Shown one piece after another: positions 7,643-15,821 of a stretch of DNA of 64,000 nt (positions are counted from its first letter, which is position 1; each line of letters opens with the position of its first letter). Below the pieces are notes generated by a model. It made no database searches, had not been told where the DNA came from, and saw only the letters and a list, made by a program, of their open reading frames with translations. The stretch lies in contig CBDCTQ010000033.1 in assembly GCA_965222105.1 (NCBI GenBank), positions 107,066-171,065 on the forward strand, given 5' to 3'. This DNA is from CALGLS01 sp965222105. GTDB taxonomy: Bacteria; Bacteroidota; Bacteroidia; Chitinophagales; Saprospiraceae. The position numbers and the translations under genes are program-made.

Positions 7643-10600
7643 ATGAACATCCAACAATTTTACAGATTATCTTTCCTGCAGCCTCTGTTGCTGCTTCTAT
7701 TCGTTTTTTTGATCGGCCCTGCCGCAAATGGCCAGCAATTATTCATCAATGAATTTATGGCCTCCAACAACACCACCATCACCGACGAATTTGGCGGATT
7801 CGACGATTGGGTAGAGATCTACAACCCCGGTCCCGCTTCGGTCGATATTGGTGGCATGTATGTCTCCGACGACCTGCTCGACCTGACCGCCTGGCAAATC
7901 CCTACGACCAATCCGGCTCTGACCACCATCCCAGCCGGAGGATTCCTCCTGATATGGTTCGATGGAGAGCCGACCCAGGGTGAATTGCACGTCGATCCCA
8001 AATTGGGAGCCGGCGGAGAAGACGTTGTCCTGACCGGTACCAATGGCACCACCATCATCGACAGCCGCACCTTCGGCCAACAATTATCCGATGTGTCGGA
8101 AGGCCGCGAAGGCGACGGCAACCCCAACTGGAACCTATTCAGCGAACCCACTCCCGGAACCACCAACAATACGACGCCCGGCGCTCCTCAGACCGACCCA
8201 CCCGCAGTTAACCTCATCGGTGGGCTGTATAGCGGAAGCGTAACCGTCACCGCCACTGCCCCTGAAGGCGATATACACTACACCACCGATGGCAGCATAC
8301 CAACTACTTCCTCGGCCCTATACACCGGGCCACTTACCTTTTCGGAAAACACGCCGCTGCGGCTCCGCGCCTTCGACCCTCCGGCCCTGCCCAGCAATGT
8401 GGTGACCAACACCTATTTGATCGACATAAGTCATACCTTTCCCATAGTGAGCTATGTGGCTGATCCGGTAGAACTCTTCGACCCGGTGATCGGGATGTAT
8501 CCCAACTTCACAGAAGACATTGAGATCAATGCCAATGCCGAAATGTGGGAACCCGACGGCAGCTTCGCCTTCAACGTTCTCTTCGAATCGGAACTTCATG
8601 GAACGGGTAGCGCCGTGTTGGAACAAAAACCCCTGGCCCTCAAATGTAAGCCCAGCCTCGGCAATGCCTTTGTGCCTTATGACGTGTTTCCCAGCCAGCC
8701 GGGTTTTAATCCGGTGAGTCTGCTTTTGCGAAATTCCGGACAAGATTGGACGGTGACCATGTTCCGCGACGCTATGGTGGGCAGCCTCGCACGCGACCTG
8801 ACAGACGTGGGTAATGAGATCATCAAACCAAAATTGTACATGCAAGACTTCCGGCCCGGCATCGCCTTCATCAACGGCGAATACTGGGGTATCAACAACA
8901 TCCGGGAGCGAATGGACAAGCGGTACATCCTCGGTCATTTTGGACTGGACGACGACGAAATCGATTTCCTCGAAAATTTTGACGAGGCCAAAGAAGGCGA
9001 TTTTGTCGAATGGGACATCCTCACCGATTTTCTGGAAAACAATTCGCTTACAAGTGAAGCCAACTACCAATTCGTCGACGACCGGGTCGAACTCGACCAC
9101 TACCTCGACTACATCGTTTTCAACGTATACATCGACAATCAGGACTGGCCCGGCAATAATAACAAACGCTGGCGCGAAAGAGTACCCGACTCCCAATGGC
9201 GCTTTATGACCTGGGACCTCGACTTTACCTATGGACTTTTCATACCCAATATGCCCTGGAACTCCGGCTATGCCCAATCCAACTCCCTCAGCCGTTTGTA
9301 TGATGAAAACAACATCCTATGGCCCAACCCGGCCTGGTCAACCCTGCTCTTCCGCAAACTCGTGGAAAACGACAACTGGCGCCGCGACTTTATCAACCGC
9401 ATGGCCGACCAACTCAACGTATTGTACGATCCTGCACGAGTCAATGCCCGCATCGACGAATTCGTAGCTGCTTATCAGCCCGAAATACAACAGCACATCG
9501 ACCTGTGGCATAGCGGATTTTTGAATTGGGATGCAAACGTTCAAATACTCCGCGACTTTGCCAACGCCCGCGTAACGCCTGTACGCAATCACTTCATACA
9601 ACAATTTTCAGAACTAACGGGCAACTCCAATGTCACCGTCAATCTCAACAGTAGCAACAACGGCGAAGTAGACCTTAGTACCATCACGGTAAGCGACCTC
9701 AACGAGCCGTTTACCGGGACGTATTTTCGTGGCAACGAAATTCCCATCACCGCATTTCCCGACAGGGGTTACGTCCTGCAAAGCTGGTCGGGTGGCCTTT
9801 CGGGAAATGATCCTAAGGAAAGTTTTGTGCTAAACGGCACCACCAACATCACCGCCAATTTCGCATTCGGTTCCACTTCTACTCAGCCCATCGTGATCAA
9901 CGAGATCAACTACAACTCTCCCGACAATGCCGAATCAGGCGACTGGGTGGAACTCCACAACCCCAATGGCAGCACCGTAGATATATCCGGTTGGTACTTT
10001 GAAGACGAAAGCGGCAACTTCTTCGGCATTCCCGCCAATACCACCATCGCAGCAGGAGGATTCCTTTTGCTCATTGAGGATGAAGACCTTTTCAACAATA
10101 TATACCCGTCCGTCACGAATTACATCGGCGAATTTGGGCTCGACCCTCGTGGCTTTGGCCTCAGCGGTGGCGGCGAACAGATCACCCTCAAAAATGCCAA
10201 CGATGTATTGATCGACATTGTCGACTACGACGACAACAGCCCCTGGCCTACCTCCCCCGACGGCAACGGCCCCACTCTCCAACTGATCGATCCGGGACTT
10301 AACAATGCCCTCGCCTCCAGTTGGGAAGGAAAGGCGGCTACCCCCGGCCTTCCAAATAATACTCCTTGTATCGACAACGACAGCGACGGCATCTGTGCCG
10401 CCAATGACTGCGACGACAACGACCCCTCCGTTCCCACCACACCCGGTACGGCCTGTGACGATGGCGATCCCAACACCACCAACGATGTTATTCAAGCCGA
10501 TGGCTGCACCTGCGCAGGTACACCTCCTACGGGCGACCCTTGTGATAACGTGACGGTGACCGGCAGCTCCAACAGTGTGACGATCGACAACATCGTAGCC

Positions 10601-12637
10601 GGGCATTACATCATCAAACTATTCAGCCCCAACTGGAGTCAGACCATTATTAACTGCACCGATTGTCCGCTTCCGCAAACAGCGACGGGGCTCAGCGAGG
10701 GAATCTATCATTACGATGTGCAACTTTACAGTTCCAATTGGCAATTTATCTGTTCTGTTGCCGGTGACGTGGAGGTGGGAGGAACCGGTTGTACCGACAA
10801 TGACAACGACGGGTTCTGTGAAGCCGACGACTGTGACGACAACGACCCTTCCGTTCCCACTACGCCCGGTACTGCCTGCGACGATGGCGACCCCAATACC
10901 ACCAACGATATTATTCAAGCCGATGGCTGCACCTGCGCAGGTACGCCTCCTACGGGCGATCCCTGCGACGATGTGACGGTAAGCGGCACGTCCAATAGTG
11001 TGACGATCGACAACATCGTAGCCGGGCATTACATTATCAAACTATTCAGCCCCAACTGGAGTCAGACCATTATCAACTGCACCGATTGTCCGCTTCCGCA
11101 AACAGCAACGGGGCTTAGCGAGGGAACCTATCATTACGATGTGCAACTTTACAGTTCCAACTGGCAATTTATCTGTTCTGTTGCCGGTGACGTAGAGGTG
11201 GGAGGAACCGGTTGTACCGACAATGACAACGACGGGTTCTGTGAAGCCGACGACTGTGACGACAACGATCCTTCTATTCCGACTACACCCGGTACGGCCT
11301 GCGACGATGGCGATCCCAACACCACCAACGACGTGATCCAGGCCGATGGCTGCACCTGCGTCGGCACGCCTCCTACTGGCGATCCCTGCGACGATGTGAC
11401 GGTAAGCGGTACGTCCAACAGCGTGACGATCGACAACATTGTTGCCGGGCATTACATCATCAAACTATTCAGCCCCAACTGGAGTCAGACCATTATCAAC
11501 TGCACCGATTGCCCGCTTCCGCAAACGGCCTCGGGGCTTAGTGCGGGTACTTATCATTACGATGTACAGTTATACTCATCCAATTGGCAATTCATCTGCT
11601 CTACTGCTGGCGACGTAGAGGTAGGAGGAACCGGCTGTACTGACAATGACGGTGACGGTTTCTGTGTAGCCGACGACTGTGACGACAACGACCCTTCCGT
11701 TCCCACCACGCCCGGCGCGGCCTGCGACGATGGCGACCCCAACACCACCAACGACGTGATCCAGGCCGATGGCTGCACTTGCGTCGGCACACCCGTCGGA
11801 GGGGGCAACGACCTGGGATGTGGTGTTACGTATTCGACAACCACTACCAGTATTACTATCGACGGATTGAGTACGGCGGCACATGTAAACTTCTTGCTGT
11901 TTAACGATAGTTGGCAGACGCAGTACTCTTGTTTTGATAACTGCAACGATCCCGAAACATTCACCAATCTGGCTACGGGTGTTTACATTCTTCGCCTAAA
12001 AGTGTGGGATGCCAACTGGTCGGTGTTGTGCGATGTGACTGAATTTGTCGACCTGGCCAACCCGACGCCACTGCAGGGGCAGGAAGGAAGTGCCATCCTG
12101 TTTTTCAACGCGACCAAAAACGGCCGTGCAGTTAATCTCAATTGGGTAGCCAACAACAGCGAAGCGACCAGCCATTTCGTTTTAGAAGAGTCGGTCGATG
12201 GCGATAGTTTTTACGAATTGGCAGTTGTGGATCCCCATCCAGCGAATGCTGGCGAGGAGGCTTATTACCAGTTTGACGATAAAGAGGTAGTGGTTGGCGA
12301 CAATTTCTACCAAATTCGGCAGGTGTTCAATGATGGGACAGAGCGGCAGTCGACGGTTCATAAGATCTGGTTTGATCTCGACCTGGATAGTTTTGACCTG
12401 TTTCCCAATCCGGCTACCAGTCGGCTGTTTGTCAACCTCGTGCCCTTTGCGGGAGCGGTAGGTGAAATAGTCGTTTACAACCAGTTGGGGCAGGCATTGC
12501 GGATCATTGAACTGGAAGAAGTACCGGCCGACCCCGTTGCCATTTCGCTCGACGGATTGAAGGGAGGAATGTATCACCTTTCGGTAAAACTGGAAGGCCG
12601 TAAATGGATGACGCGCAAATTTGTAATTGCAAAATAG
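7643..12637 (+). CDS. CotH-domain surface protein with lamin-tail domains, TSP3-like repeats and T9SS domain
   Basis: A 1664-residue secreted mosaic. Order: signal peptide (1-30); lamin-tail domain (32-150, LFINEFMASNN, DDWVEIYNPG); chitobiase-type C-terminal domain (190-255, IHYTTDGSIPTTSSALYTGP); CotH kinase-like domain (about 300-660, FINGEYWGINNIRERMDKRY and the acidic TWDLDFTYGLF); an InlB/Bacteroides-type beta repeat (670-745); a second lamin-tail domain (750-900, VINEINYNSPDN); four TSP3-like acidic modules alternating with an Ig-like module (909-1470); and a T9SS type A sorting domain (about 1590-1664, LFPNPATSRLF to RKFVIAK). CotH of Bacillus is an atypical protein kinase of spore coats. 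Here it more likely modifies or organises extracellular protein, which is inference. Two paralogues lie downstream on the minus strand. Confidence 0.85.
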   Translation: MNIQQFYRLSFLQPLLLLLFVFLIGPAANGQQLFINEFMASNNTTITDEFGGFDDWVEIYNPGPASVDIGGMYVSDDLLDLTAWQIPTTNPALTTIPAGGFLLIWFDGEPTQGELHVDPKLGAGGEDVVLTGTNGTTIIDSRTFGQQLSDVSEGREGDGNPNWNLFSEPTPGTTNNTTPGAPQTDPPAVNLIGGLYSGSVTVTATAPEGDIHYTTDGSIPTTSSALYTGPLTFSENTPLRLRAFDPPALPSNVVTNTYLIDISHTFPIVSYVADPVELFDPVIGMYPNFTEDIEINANAEMWEPDGSFAFNVLFESELHGTGSAVLEQKPLALKCKPSLGNAFVPYDVFPSQPGFNPVSLLLRNSGQDWTVTMFRDAMVGSLARDLTDVGNEIIKPKLYMQDFRPGIAFINGEYWGINNIRERMDKRYILGHFGLDDDEIDFLENFDEAKEGDFVEWDILTDFLENNSLTSEANYQFVDDRVELDHYLDYIVFNVYIDNQDWPGNNNKRWRERVPDSQWRFMTWDLDFTYGLFIPNMPWNSGYAQSNSLSRLYDENNILWPNPAWSTLLFRKLVENDNWRRDFINRMADQLNVLYDPARVNARIDEFVAAYQPEIQQHIDLWHSGFLNWDANVQILRDFANARVTPVRNHFIQQFSELTGNSNVTVNLNSSNNGEVDLSTITVSDLNEPFTGTYFRGNEIPITAFPDRGYVLQSWSGGLSGNDPKESFVLNGTTNITANFAFGSTSTQPIVINEINYNSPDNAESGDWVELHNPNGSTVDISGWYFEDESGNFFGIPANTTIAAGGFLLLIEDEDLFNNIYPSVTNYIGEFGLDPRGFGLSGGGEQITLKNANDVLIDIVDYDDNSPWPTSPDGNGPTLQLIDPGLNNALASSWEGKAATPGLPNNTPCIDNDSDGICAANDCDDNDPSVPTTPGTACDDGDPNTTNDVIQADGCTCAGTPPTGDPCDNVTVTGSSNSVTIDNIVAGHYIIKLFSPNWSQTIINCTDCPLPQTATGLSEGIYHYDVQLYSSNWQFICSVAGDVEVGGTGCTDNDNDGFCEADDCDDNDPSVPTTPGTACDDGDPNTTNDIIQADGCTCAGTPPTGDPCDDVTVSGTSNSVTIDNIVAGHYIIKLFSPNWSQTIINCTDCPLPQTATGLSEGTYHYDVQLYSSNWQFICSVAGDVEVGGTGCTDNDNDGFCEADDCDDNDPSIPTTPGTACDDGDPNTTNDVIQADGCTCVGTPPTGDPCDDVTVSGTSNSVTIDNIVAGHYIIKLFSPNWSQTIINCTDCPLPQTASGLSAGTYHYDVQLYSSNWQFICSTAGDVEVGGTGCTDNDGDGFCVADDCDDNDPSVPTTPGAACDDGDPNTTNDVIQADGCTCVGTPVGGGNDLGCGVTYSTTTTSITIDGLSTAAHVNFLLFNDSWQTQYSCFDNCNDPETFTNLATGVYILRLKVWDANWSVLCDVTEFVDLANPTPLQGQEGSAILFFNATKNGRAVNLNWVANNSEATSHFVLEESVDGDSFYELAVVDPHPANAGEEAYYQFDDKEVVVGDNFYQIRQVFNDGTERQSTVHKIWFDLDLDSFDLFPNPATSRLFVNLVPFAGAVGEIVVYNQLGQALRIIELEEVPADPVAISLDGLKGGMYHLSVKLEGRKWMTRKFVIAK
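10367..11793 (+). repeat. 423-bp tandem repeats (141 residues per unit)
   Basis: Within the CotH gene three full units and the TSP3 half of a fourth follow each other with an exact 423-bp period; the identical GACGATCGACAACAT begins at 10579, 11002 and 11425. Each unit encodes a calcium-binding-like acidic module (DNDNDGFCEADDCDDNDPSV, then GTACDDGDPNTTNDVIQADG) plus an Ig-like module (HYIIKLFSPNWSQTIINCTD). A diverged last Ig-like module follows. DNA identity is high, indicating recent amplification. Confidence 0.9.
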
Positions 12638-12661
12638 AGAGAACTAACATACATCTAATAA

Positions 12662-12739
12662 CCCAACTTTAGAAGGCGCCTTGTCGGCGGACCGCGGTAA
12701 CCCCCGGACTCATGACAAGGTGCCCTTCTTTGGGTTTTT
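12662..12739 (+). terminator. Long structured hairpin with U-run after the CotH gene
   Basis: The arms CCCAA...GAAGGCGCCTTGTC and GACAAGGTGCCCTTC...TTGGG pair over about 19 bp and run into TTTTTG. The apical loop of about 28 nt is GC-rich and contains the self-complementary ACCGCGGT, more structure than a simple terminator needs. It may be only a terminator, or a terminator attached to a small 3' RNA element. Confidence 0.6.
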
Positions 12740-12762
12740 GCAATCCCTGGTTTTAAAGTATT

Positions 12763-12800
12763 AGCCACCAAAGGTTTTCTTAACCTTTGGTGGCTTTTTT
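12763..12800 (+). terminator. Strong rho-independent terminator
   Basis: The perfect 14-bp stem AGCCACCAAAGGTT / AACCTTTGGTGGCT with a 5-nt loop is followed by TTTTTT. It is a second terminator behind the CotH gene and insulates the convergent higBA operon. Confidence 0.85.
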
Positions 12801-12849
12801 ATGTTTTAGAGAAAATGGACTGGAATATATCTATTTTTTGACTTTTCGA

Positions 12850-13452
12850 TTAGGCACAGTTTTTTATTTGAATTAGTTCAAGCAAATTATTTTTTTCGGA
12901 TTCTTCAATATCATAATCATTTTGTAGTCCTAACCAAAATTTTGATGAATTTCCAAAGTATTTACTAAGTCTCAAAGCAGTATCTGCGGTAACACTTCTT
13001 TCTCCTTTTACGATCATGCTTATTCTGGTTTGGGGTACACCAATATCCTTTGCTAATTTGTAAGCACTTATTTTCAGCGGTTTTAAAAATTCTTCTGACA
13101 GGATTTCTCCTGGATGAATATTTCTTATCTTGTTTTTCGAAGTTATTTCTTTGATTAGGTAATAATAAAATATAGTTCGATAAGTTGACTTTAGCGATTT
13201 TAATTCAGAGGTTACTTTCCTGATTATTTTTGATGCTTCCTCTTTTGATTTACCCAACATTCCTACTAAAAAGGTTTCTTTTACTCTTCTCATTTCTTCT
13301 TTGCTTTCTATCAATATCTTGTCTCTTGCGGGATTATTGTCTGGGCCAAGAAATTTAGCAACTTTCTTCAGCAGTTTAATGTCTATTTGGTCTTCCTTTT
13401 TAATTCTCGATCTCATTTCTTTTATTTCTAATTCCAATGTCATAATTTCCAA
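12850..13452 (-). CDS. higA: HigA-type XRE antitoxin fused to a DUF2853-like N-terminal domain
   Basis: A 200-residue protein. Residues about 115-195 are a HigA antitoxin of the XRE helix-turn-helix class: IHPGEILSEEFLKPLKISAY, KLAKDIGVPQTRISMIVKGE, TADTALRLSKYFGNSSKFWL, GLQNDYDIE. Ordinary HigA proteins are about 95-110 residues, so the N-terminal 110 are extra. They contain LLKKVAKFLGPDNNPARDKI, EEMRRVKETFLVGMLG and STYRTIFYYYLIKEI, matching my recollection of DUF2853 (LGP, then VKxxFLxxKLG, then YRxxFYYLL). The gene follows higB with a 2-bp gap. As usual it should bind the operator through the HTH and neutralise HigB; the role of the added domain is unknown. Confidence 0.8.
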   Translation of the reverse strand: MEIMTLELEIKEMRSRIKKEDQIDIKLLKKVAKFLGPDNNPARDKILIESKEEMRRVKETFLVGMLGKSKEEASKIIRKVTSELKSLKSTYRTIFYYYLIKEITSKNKIRNIHPGEILSEEFLKPLKISAYKLAKDIGVPQTRISMIVKGERSVTADTALRLSKYFGNSSKFWLGLQNDYDIEESEKNNLLELIQIKNCA

Positions 13453-13454
13453 GT

Positions 13455-13736
13455 TTAATGATAGTCAATTATTTGAACCTCAAATGCATTTGGTTCAACC
13501 CATTTAAAAATTATTCGCCACTGATTGTTAATTCTAATGCTCCAATAATCTTTCAATTTTCCTTTTAATTTTTCCAGTTTGTTTGAGGGAGGGGTTCTCA
13601 AGTCTTCTATATCCTGGGAGTTATTTATCATTCTCAGTTTTCTTCTTCCAGTCTCTTGTATTTCATTTGGTAGCTTTTTACTAAATTCTCCATTCCAAAC
13701 CTTCTTGGTTTCTTTATCTCCAAAACTTTTAATCAT
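13455..13736 (-). CDS. higB: HigB-type RelE-family mRNA interferase toxin
   Basis: A 93-residue toxin. I chose the start MIKSFGDKETKKVWNGEFSK because family members begin MIKSFxDKxTExLFxGExS; the longer ORF from 13763 adds nine residues across the promoter. Other family features are KLPNEIQETGRRKLRMINNS, DLRTPPSNKLEKLKG, and the C-terminal IRINNQWRIIFKWVE containing the conserved NxQWRIxF. HigB cleaves mRNA at the ribosome. Toxin-first order (higB then higA, 2-bp spacing) is the typical higBA arrangement. The operon has a good Bacteroidota promoter just upstream and converges on the CotH gene. Confidence 0.9.
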   Translation of the reverse strand: MIKSFGDKETKKVWNGEFSKKLPNEIQETGRRKLRMINNSQDIEDLRTPPSNKLEKLKGKLKDYWSIRINNQWRIIFKWVEPNAFEVQIIDYH

Positions 13737-13760
13737 AGTATTTTGTTTCAGTACTAACGT

Positions 13761-13791
13761 CAAAAGTAAGTAATAAATTCCAAAAAATCAA
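13761..13791 (-). promoter_or_regulatory. Bacteroidota-type promoter of higBA
   Basis: On the minus strand TTG (13789-13791) is followed after 20 nt by TACTTTTG (13761-13768), matching the -33/-7 consensus TTG-N19-20-TAnnTTTG. The -7 box lies 24 nt upstream of the chosen higB start. Beyond it, to 14026, lies a repeat-like patch (CCTGCC/GGCAGG segments at 13905-13985) without ORF support. Confidence 0.65.
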
Positions 13792-14026
13792 TGGTGGATT
13801 TAGATTGCTGATTGTCAGGCTGTTATAATTGTTGTTTATGCCTATGCTATTACAAGACTATAGCTACCTGCAAGCAGTAAACTTAGTAAAGCTCAAAAAT
13901 CCAGCCTGCTTACCTCCGGTAGCCTGCCTGACAGCCCGTCCAGATTCATATCGGGAGCAGTCAGGGAAATCCGGCTGGCAGGTAAATTCCCTCTTTTGGA
14001 TCGGTAATTTAAATTTCGAGCGAGCC

Positions 14027-15103
14027 TTAAGCAATCTCTCCGCCACAGCTCGACCCCGCCCCGGCCGTACATCCATAACAATGTTGGTTCAATACGATGG
14101 TTCTGTTTTGAAGAGCGGTGAGATCAAAATCGTCGATGTGTTGGCAGTTGGCGGAAGCCACTTTTAGGTCGAGCATTTGGTTGAAGTCGCAATCGTAGAG
14201 GTAGCCGTCCCAGCTTACGGAGAGGGTGTTGCGGCACATGAGGCCGGGAAGGGTGGCGGGGTTGTAGTTGTCGACGAGCAATTGCATGTAGTCGGCGTAG
14301 TTGTTGGTTTGGAGGAGGTAGTCGAGAAACCGGCTGATGGGGAGGTTGGTGATGGCGTAGAGGTTGTTGAAGTCGATGTTGTATTTTCGTTTTAGCTGTC
14401 GCTTAAATTCTGCTTCCAATGTCTGTTGACTGGCGGGGAGGAAGGCGCCGGAGGGATTGTACACCAGGTCGAGTTGGAGGCCGGTATTGGGCTGGCCGTA
14501 GCCCGCTCCGTTGAGGAGTTGGAGGGCTTTGATGGAATCTTCAAAAACACCATCACCACGCTGGCTGTCGGTCCGGCTTTTGCTGAAATAGGGTAGGGAA
14601 GAGACGATCTGTACCCGGTGTTGGGCGAAAAACTGCGGCAGGTCGTGGTACCTGGGGTTGGACATGACGATGGTGAGGTTGCAACGATCGATGACTTTTT
14701 TACCCAATTGTGTGCATGCTGTTACAAACCACCGGAAGTGGGGATTGAGTTCGGGGGCTCCGCCGGTGATGTCGACGGTATGTACGTCGGGCAAGGCGGC
14801 GATGAGGTCGAGGCATTTTTGAAGGGTTTCTCTGGTCATGTTTTCCTCAGTGCGGTCGGGGCCGGCATCTACATGACAATGTGCGCACGATTGGTTGCAG
14901 AGCTTGCCAATGTTGATCTGAAAAATTTCCAATTTGGTGGGGGTTAGTCCATTGGGCCACCCAACCTGACTGGCTTTTTCCGCAAAGGAAGGAAACCGTT
15001 TTTGCATGTGCTCCTTGCCGTTGAGGACGTCGAGTTGGTAGAAAGAGTCAGACAGTTCTGTGCCTCTGGACTTTAGTGATTTACTTCTCTGTTTTATAGC
15101 CAT
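14027..15103 (-). CDS. arsS: Arsenosugar biosynthesis radical SAM protein ArsS
   Basis: A 358-residue radical SAM enzyme proposed to add the adenosyl-derived sugar to methylated arsenic in arsenosugar synthesis. Visible features: radical SAM cluster CNQSCAHCHVDAGPDR (CxxxCxxC, about residue 72), SAM-binding VDITGGAPELNP, RCNLTIVMSNPRY, the substrate-domain segment GLQLDLVYNPSGAFLPASQ, LMCRNTLSVSWDGYLYDCDF, and a cysteine-rich end CYGCTAGAGSSCGGEIA typical of the ArsS/DUF3641 type. Its AhpD-like partner lies 163 bp upstream on the same strand, supporting the assignment. The arsenite methyltransferase (ArsM) expected in the pathway is not in this window. Confidence 0.88.
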   Translation of the reverse strand: MAIKQRSKSLKSRGTELSDSFYQLDVLNGKEHMQKRFPSFAEKASQVGWPNGLTPTKLEIFQINIGKLCNQSCAHCHVDAGPDRTEENMTRETLQKCLDLIAALPDVHTVDITGGAPELNPHFRWFVTACTQLGKKVIDRCNLTIVMSNPRYHDLPQFFAQHRVQIVSSLPYFSKSRTDSQRGDGVFEDSIKALQLLNGAGYGQPNTGLQLDLVYNPSGAFLPASQQTLEAEFKRQLKRKYNIDFNNLYAITNLPISRFLDYLLQTNNYADYMQLLVDNYNPATLPGLMCRNTLSVSWDGYLYDCDFNQMLDLKVASANCQHIDDFDLTALQNRTIVLNQHCYGCTAGAGSSCGGEIA

Positions 15104-15147
15104 ATAATTAAGTACTACACAAAAAATAATTTACGCATTTTTACACT

Positions 15148-15204
15148 CATTGGTTTTAACTAACCTACTCTCCCTGAGGTCGTTACGGTCAGCTAAAACC
15201 AATG
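15148..15204. repeat. 11-bp inverted repeat between arsS and its partner
   Basis: CATTGGTTTTA (15148-15158) and TAAAACCAATG (15194-15204) are perfect inverted arms around a 35-nt loop. No U-run follows on the minus strand. It could be an attenuating or processing structure between the two co-oriented genes. Confidence 0.35.
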
Positions 15205-15266
15205 CAAATGCGCAAGTGAATTTTTTGTTGTTGCTAAGGTCGGTTTCAAATTTGTACGGGCGATGT

Positions 15267-15605
15267 TTACATAGAGATTCGCTTGACGTGGTTCATCATC
15301 TGTACGCCGTTGACCAGGGTGGCTCCTCCTTTGATGGCAGCGGCTACGTGGACGGCTTCCATCATTTGTTCTTCGTCGGCCCCTTTTTCGAGGCAGGTGG
15401 TGGAGTAGGCGTCGATGCAGTAGGGGCATTGTACGGCATGGGCGACGGCCAGGGCAATGAGGGCTTTTTCGCGTTCGGTAAGGGCGCCTTCATTGAATAC
15501 TTCGCCATACCAGTTGAAAAATTTGGCGCCCATCGACTCCTGGAATTCGGTGATATTGCCAAATTTTTTGAGATCATCGGGATGAAAATATGTTTTTTCG
15601 GACAT
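15267..15605 (-). CDS. AhpD-like peroxidase-family protein associated with arsenosugar synthesis
   Basis: A 112-residue carboxymuconolactone decarboxylase/AhpD-fold protein starting at MSEKTYFHPDDLKKFG; the longer ORF start at 15812 crosses the promoter of the divergent gene. The redox motif CPYC lies in AHAVQCPYCIDAYSTTCLEK, with a downstream HVAAAIKGGATLVNG. AhpD proteins use this CxxC for thiol-disulfide exchange. Proteins of this subtype are the usual genomic companion of ArsS, and the next gene here is indeed arsS. The exact reaction is not established. Confidence 0.85.
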   Translation of the reverse strand: MSEKTYFHPDDLKKFGNITEFQESMGAKFFNWYGEVFNEGALTEREKALIALAVAHAVQCPYCIDAYSTTCLEKGADEEQMMEAVHVAAAIKGGATLVNGVQMMNHVKRISM

Positions 15606-15757
15606 TTTATGTGTTTTGGTGAAAACTGCAATTTGCACAATTTCAACCATACAGCAGGTCATTTGCAAGCCTTTTTTACCGCATTGGAAGATGAAATGAG
15701 GCAACTGTTGGGCGAAAGACAGTTGGGGTAAACGGTATAATGATACATTGTACATAA

Positions 15758-15786
15758 TCAGATACGTATAAAAATTGGTATCTTTG
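15758..15786 (+). promoter_or_regulatory. Bacteroidota-type promoter of the pyrophosphatase gene
   Basis: TTG (15758-15760), 18-nt spacer, TATCTTTG (15779-15786), 35 nt upstream of the ATG at 15822. Good match to TTG-N19-TAnnTTTG. Confidence 0.65.
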
Positions 15787-15821
15787 CGGAGTTTTCTGGA
15801 GCCTCCAAACACAAAGTGTAT

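Noticed and set aside
8318..9277. A 319-codon minus-strand frame under the first CotH gene
   Set aside because: Antisense shadow; the plus-strand frame has clear CotH and lamin-tail motifs.
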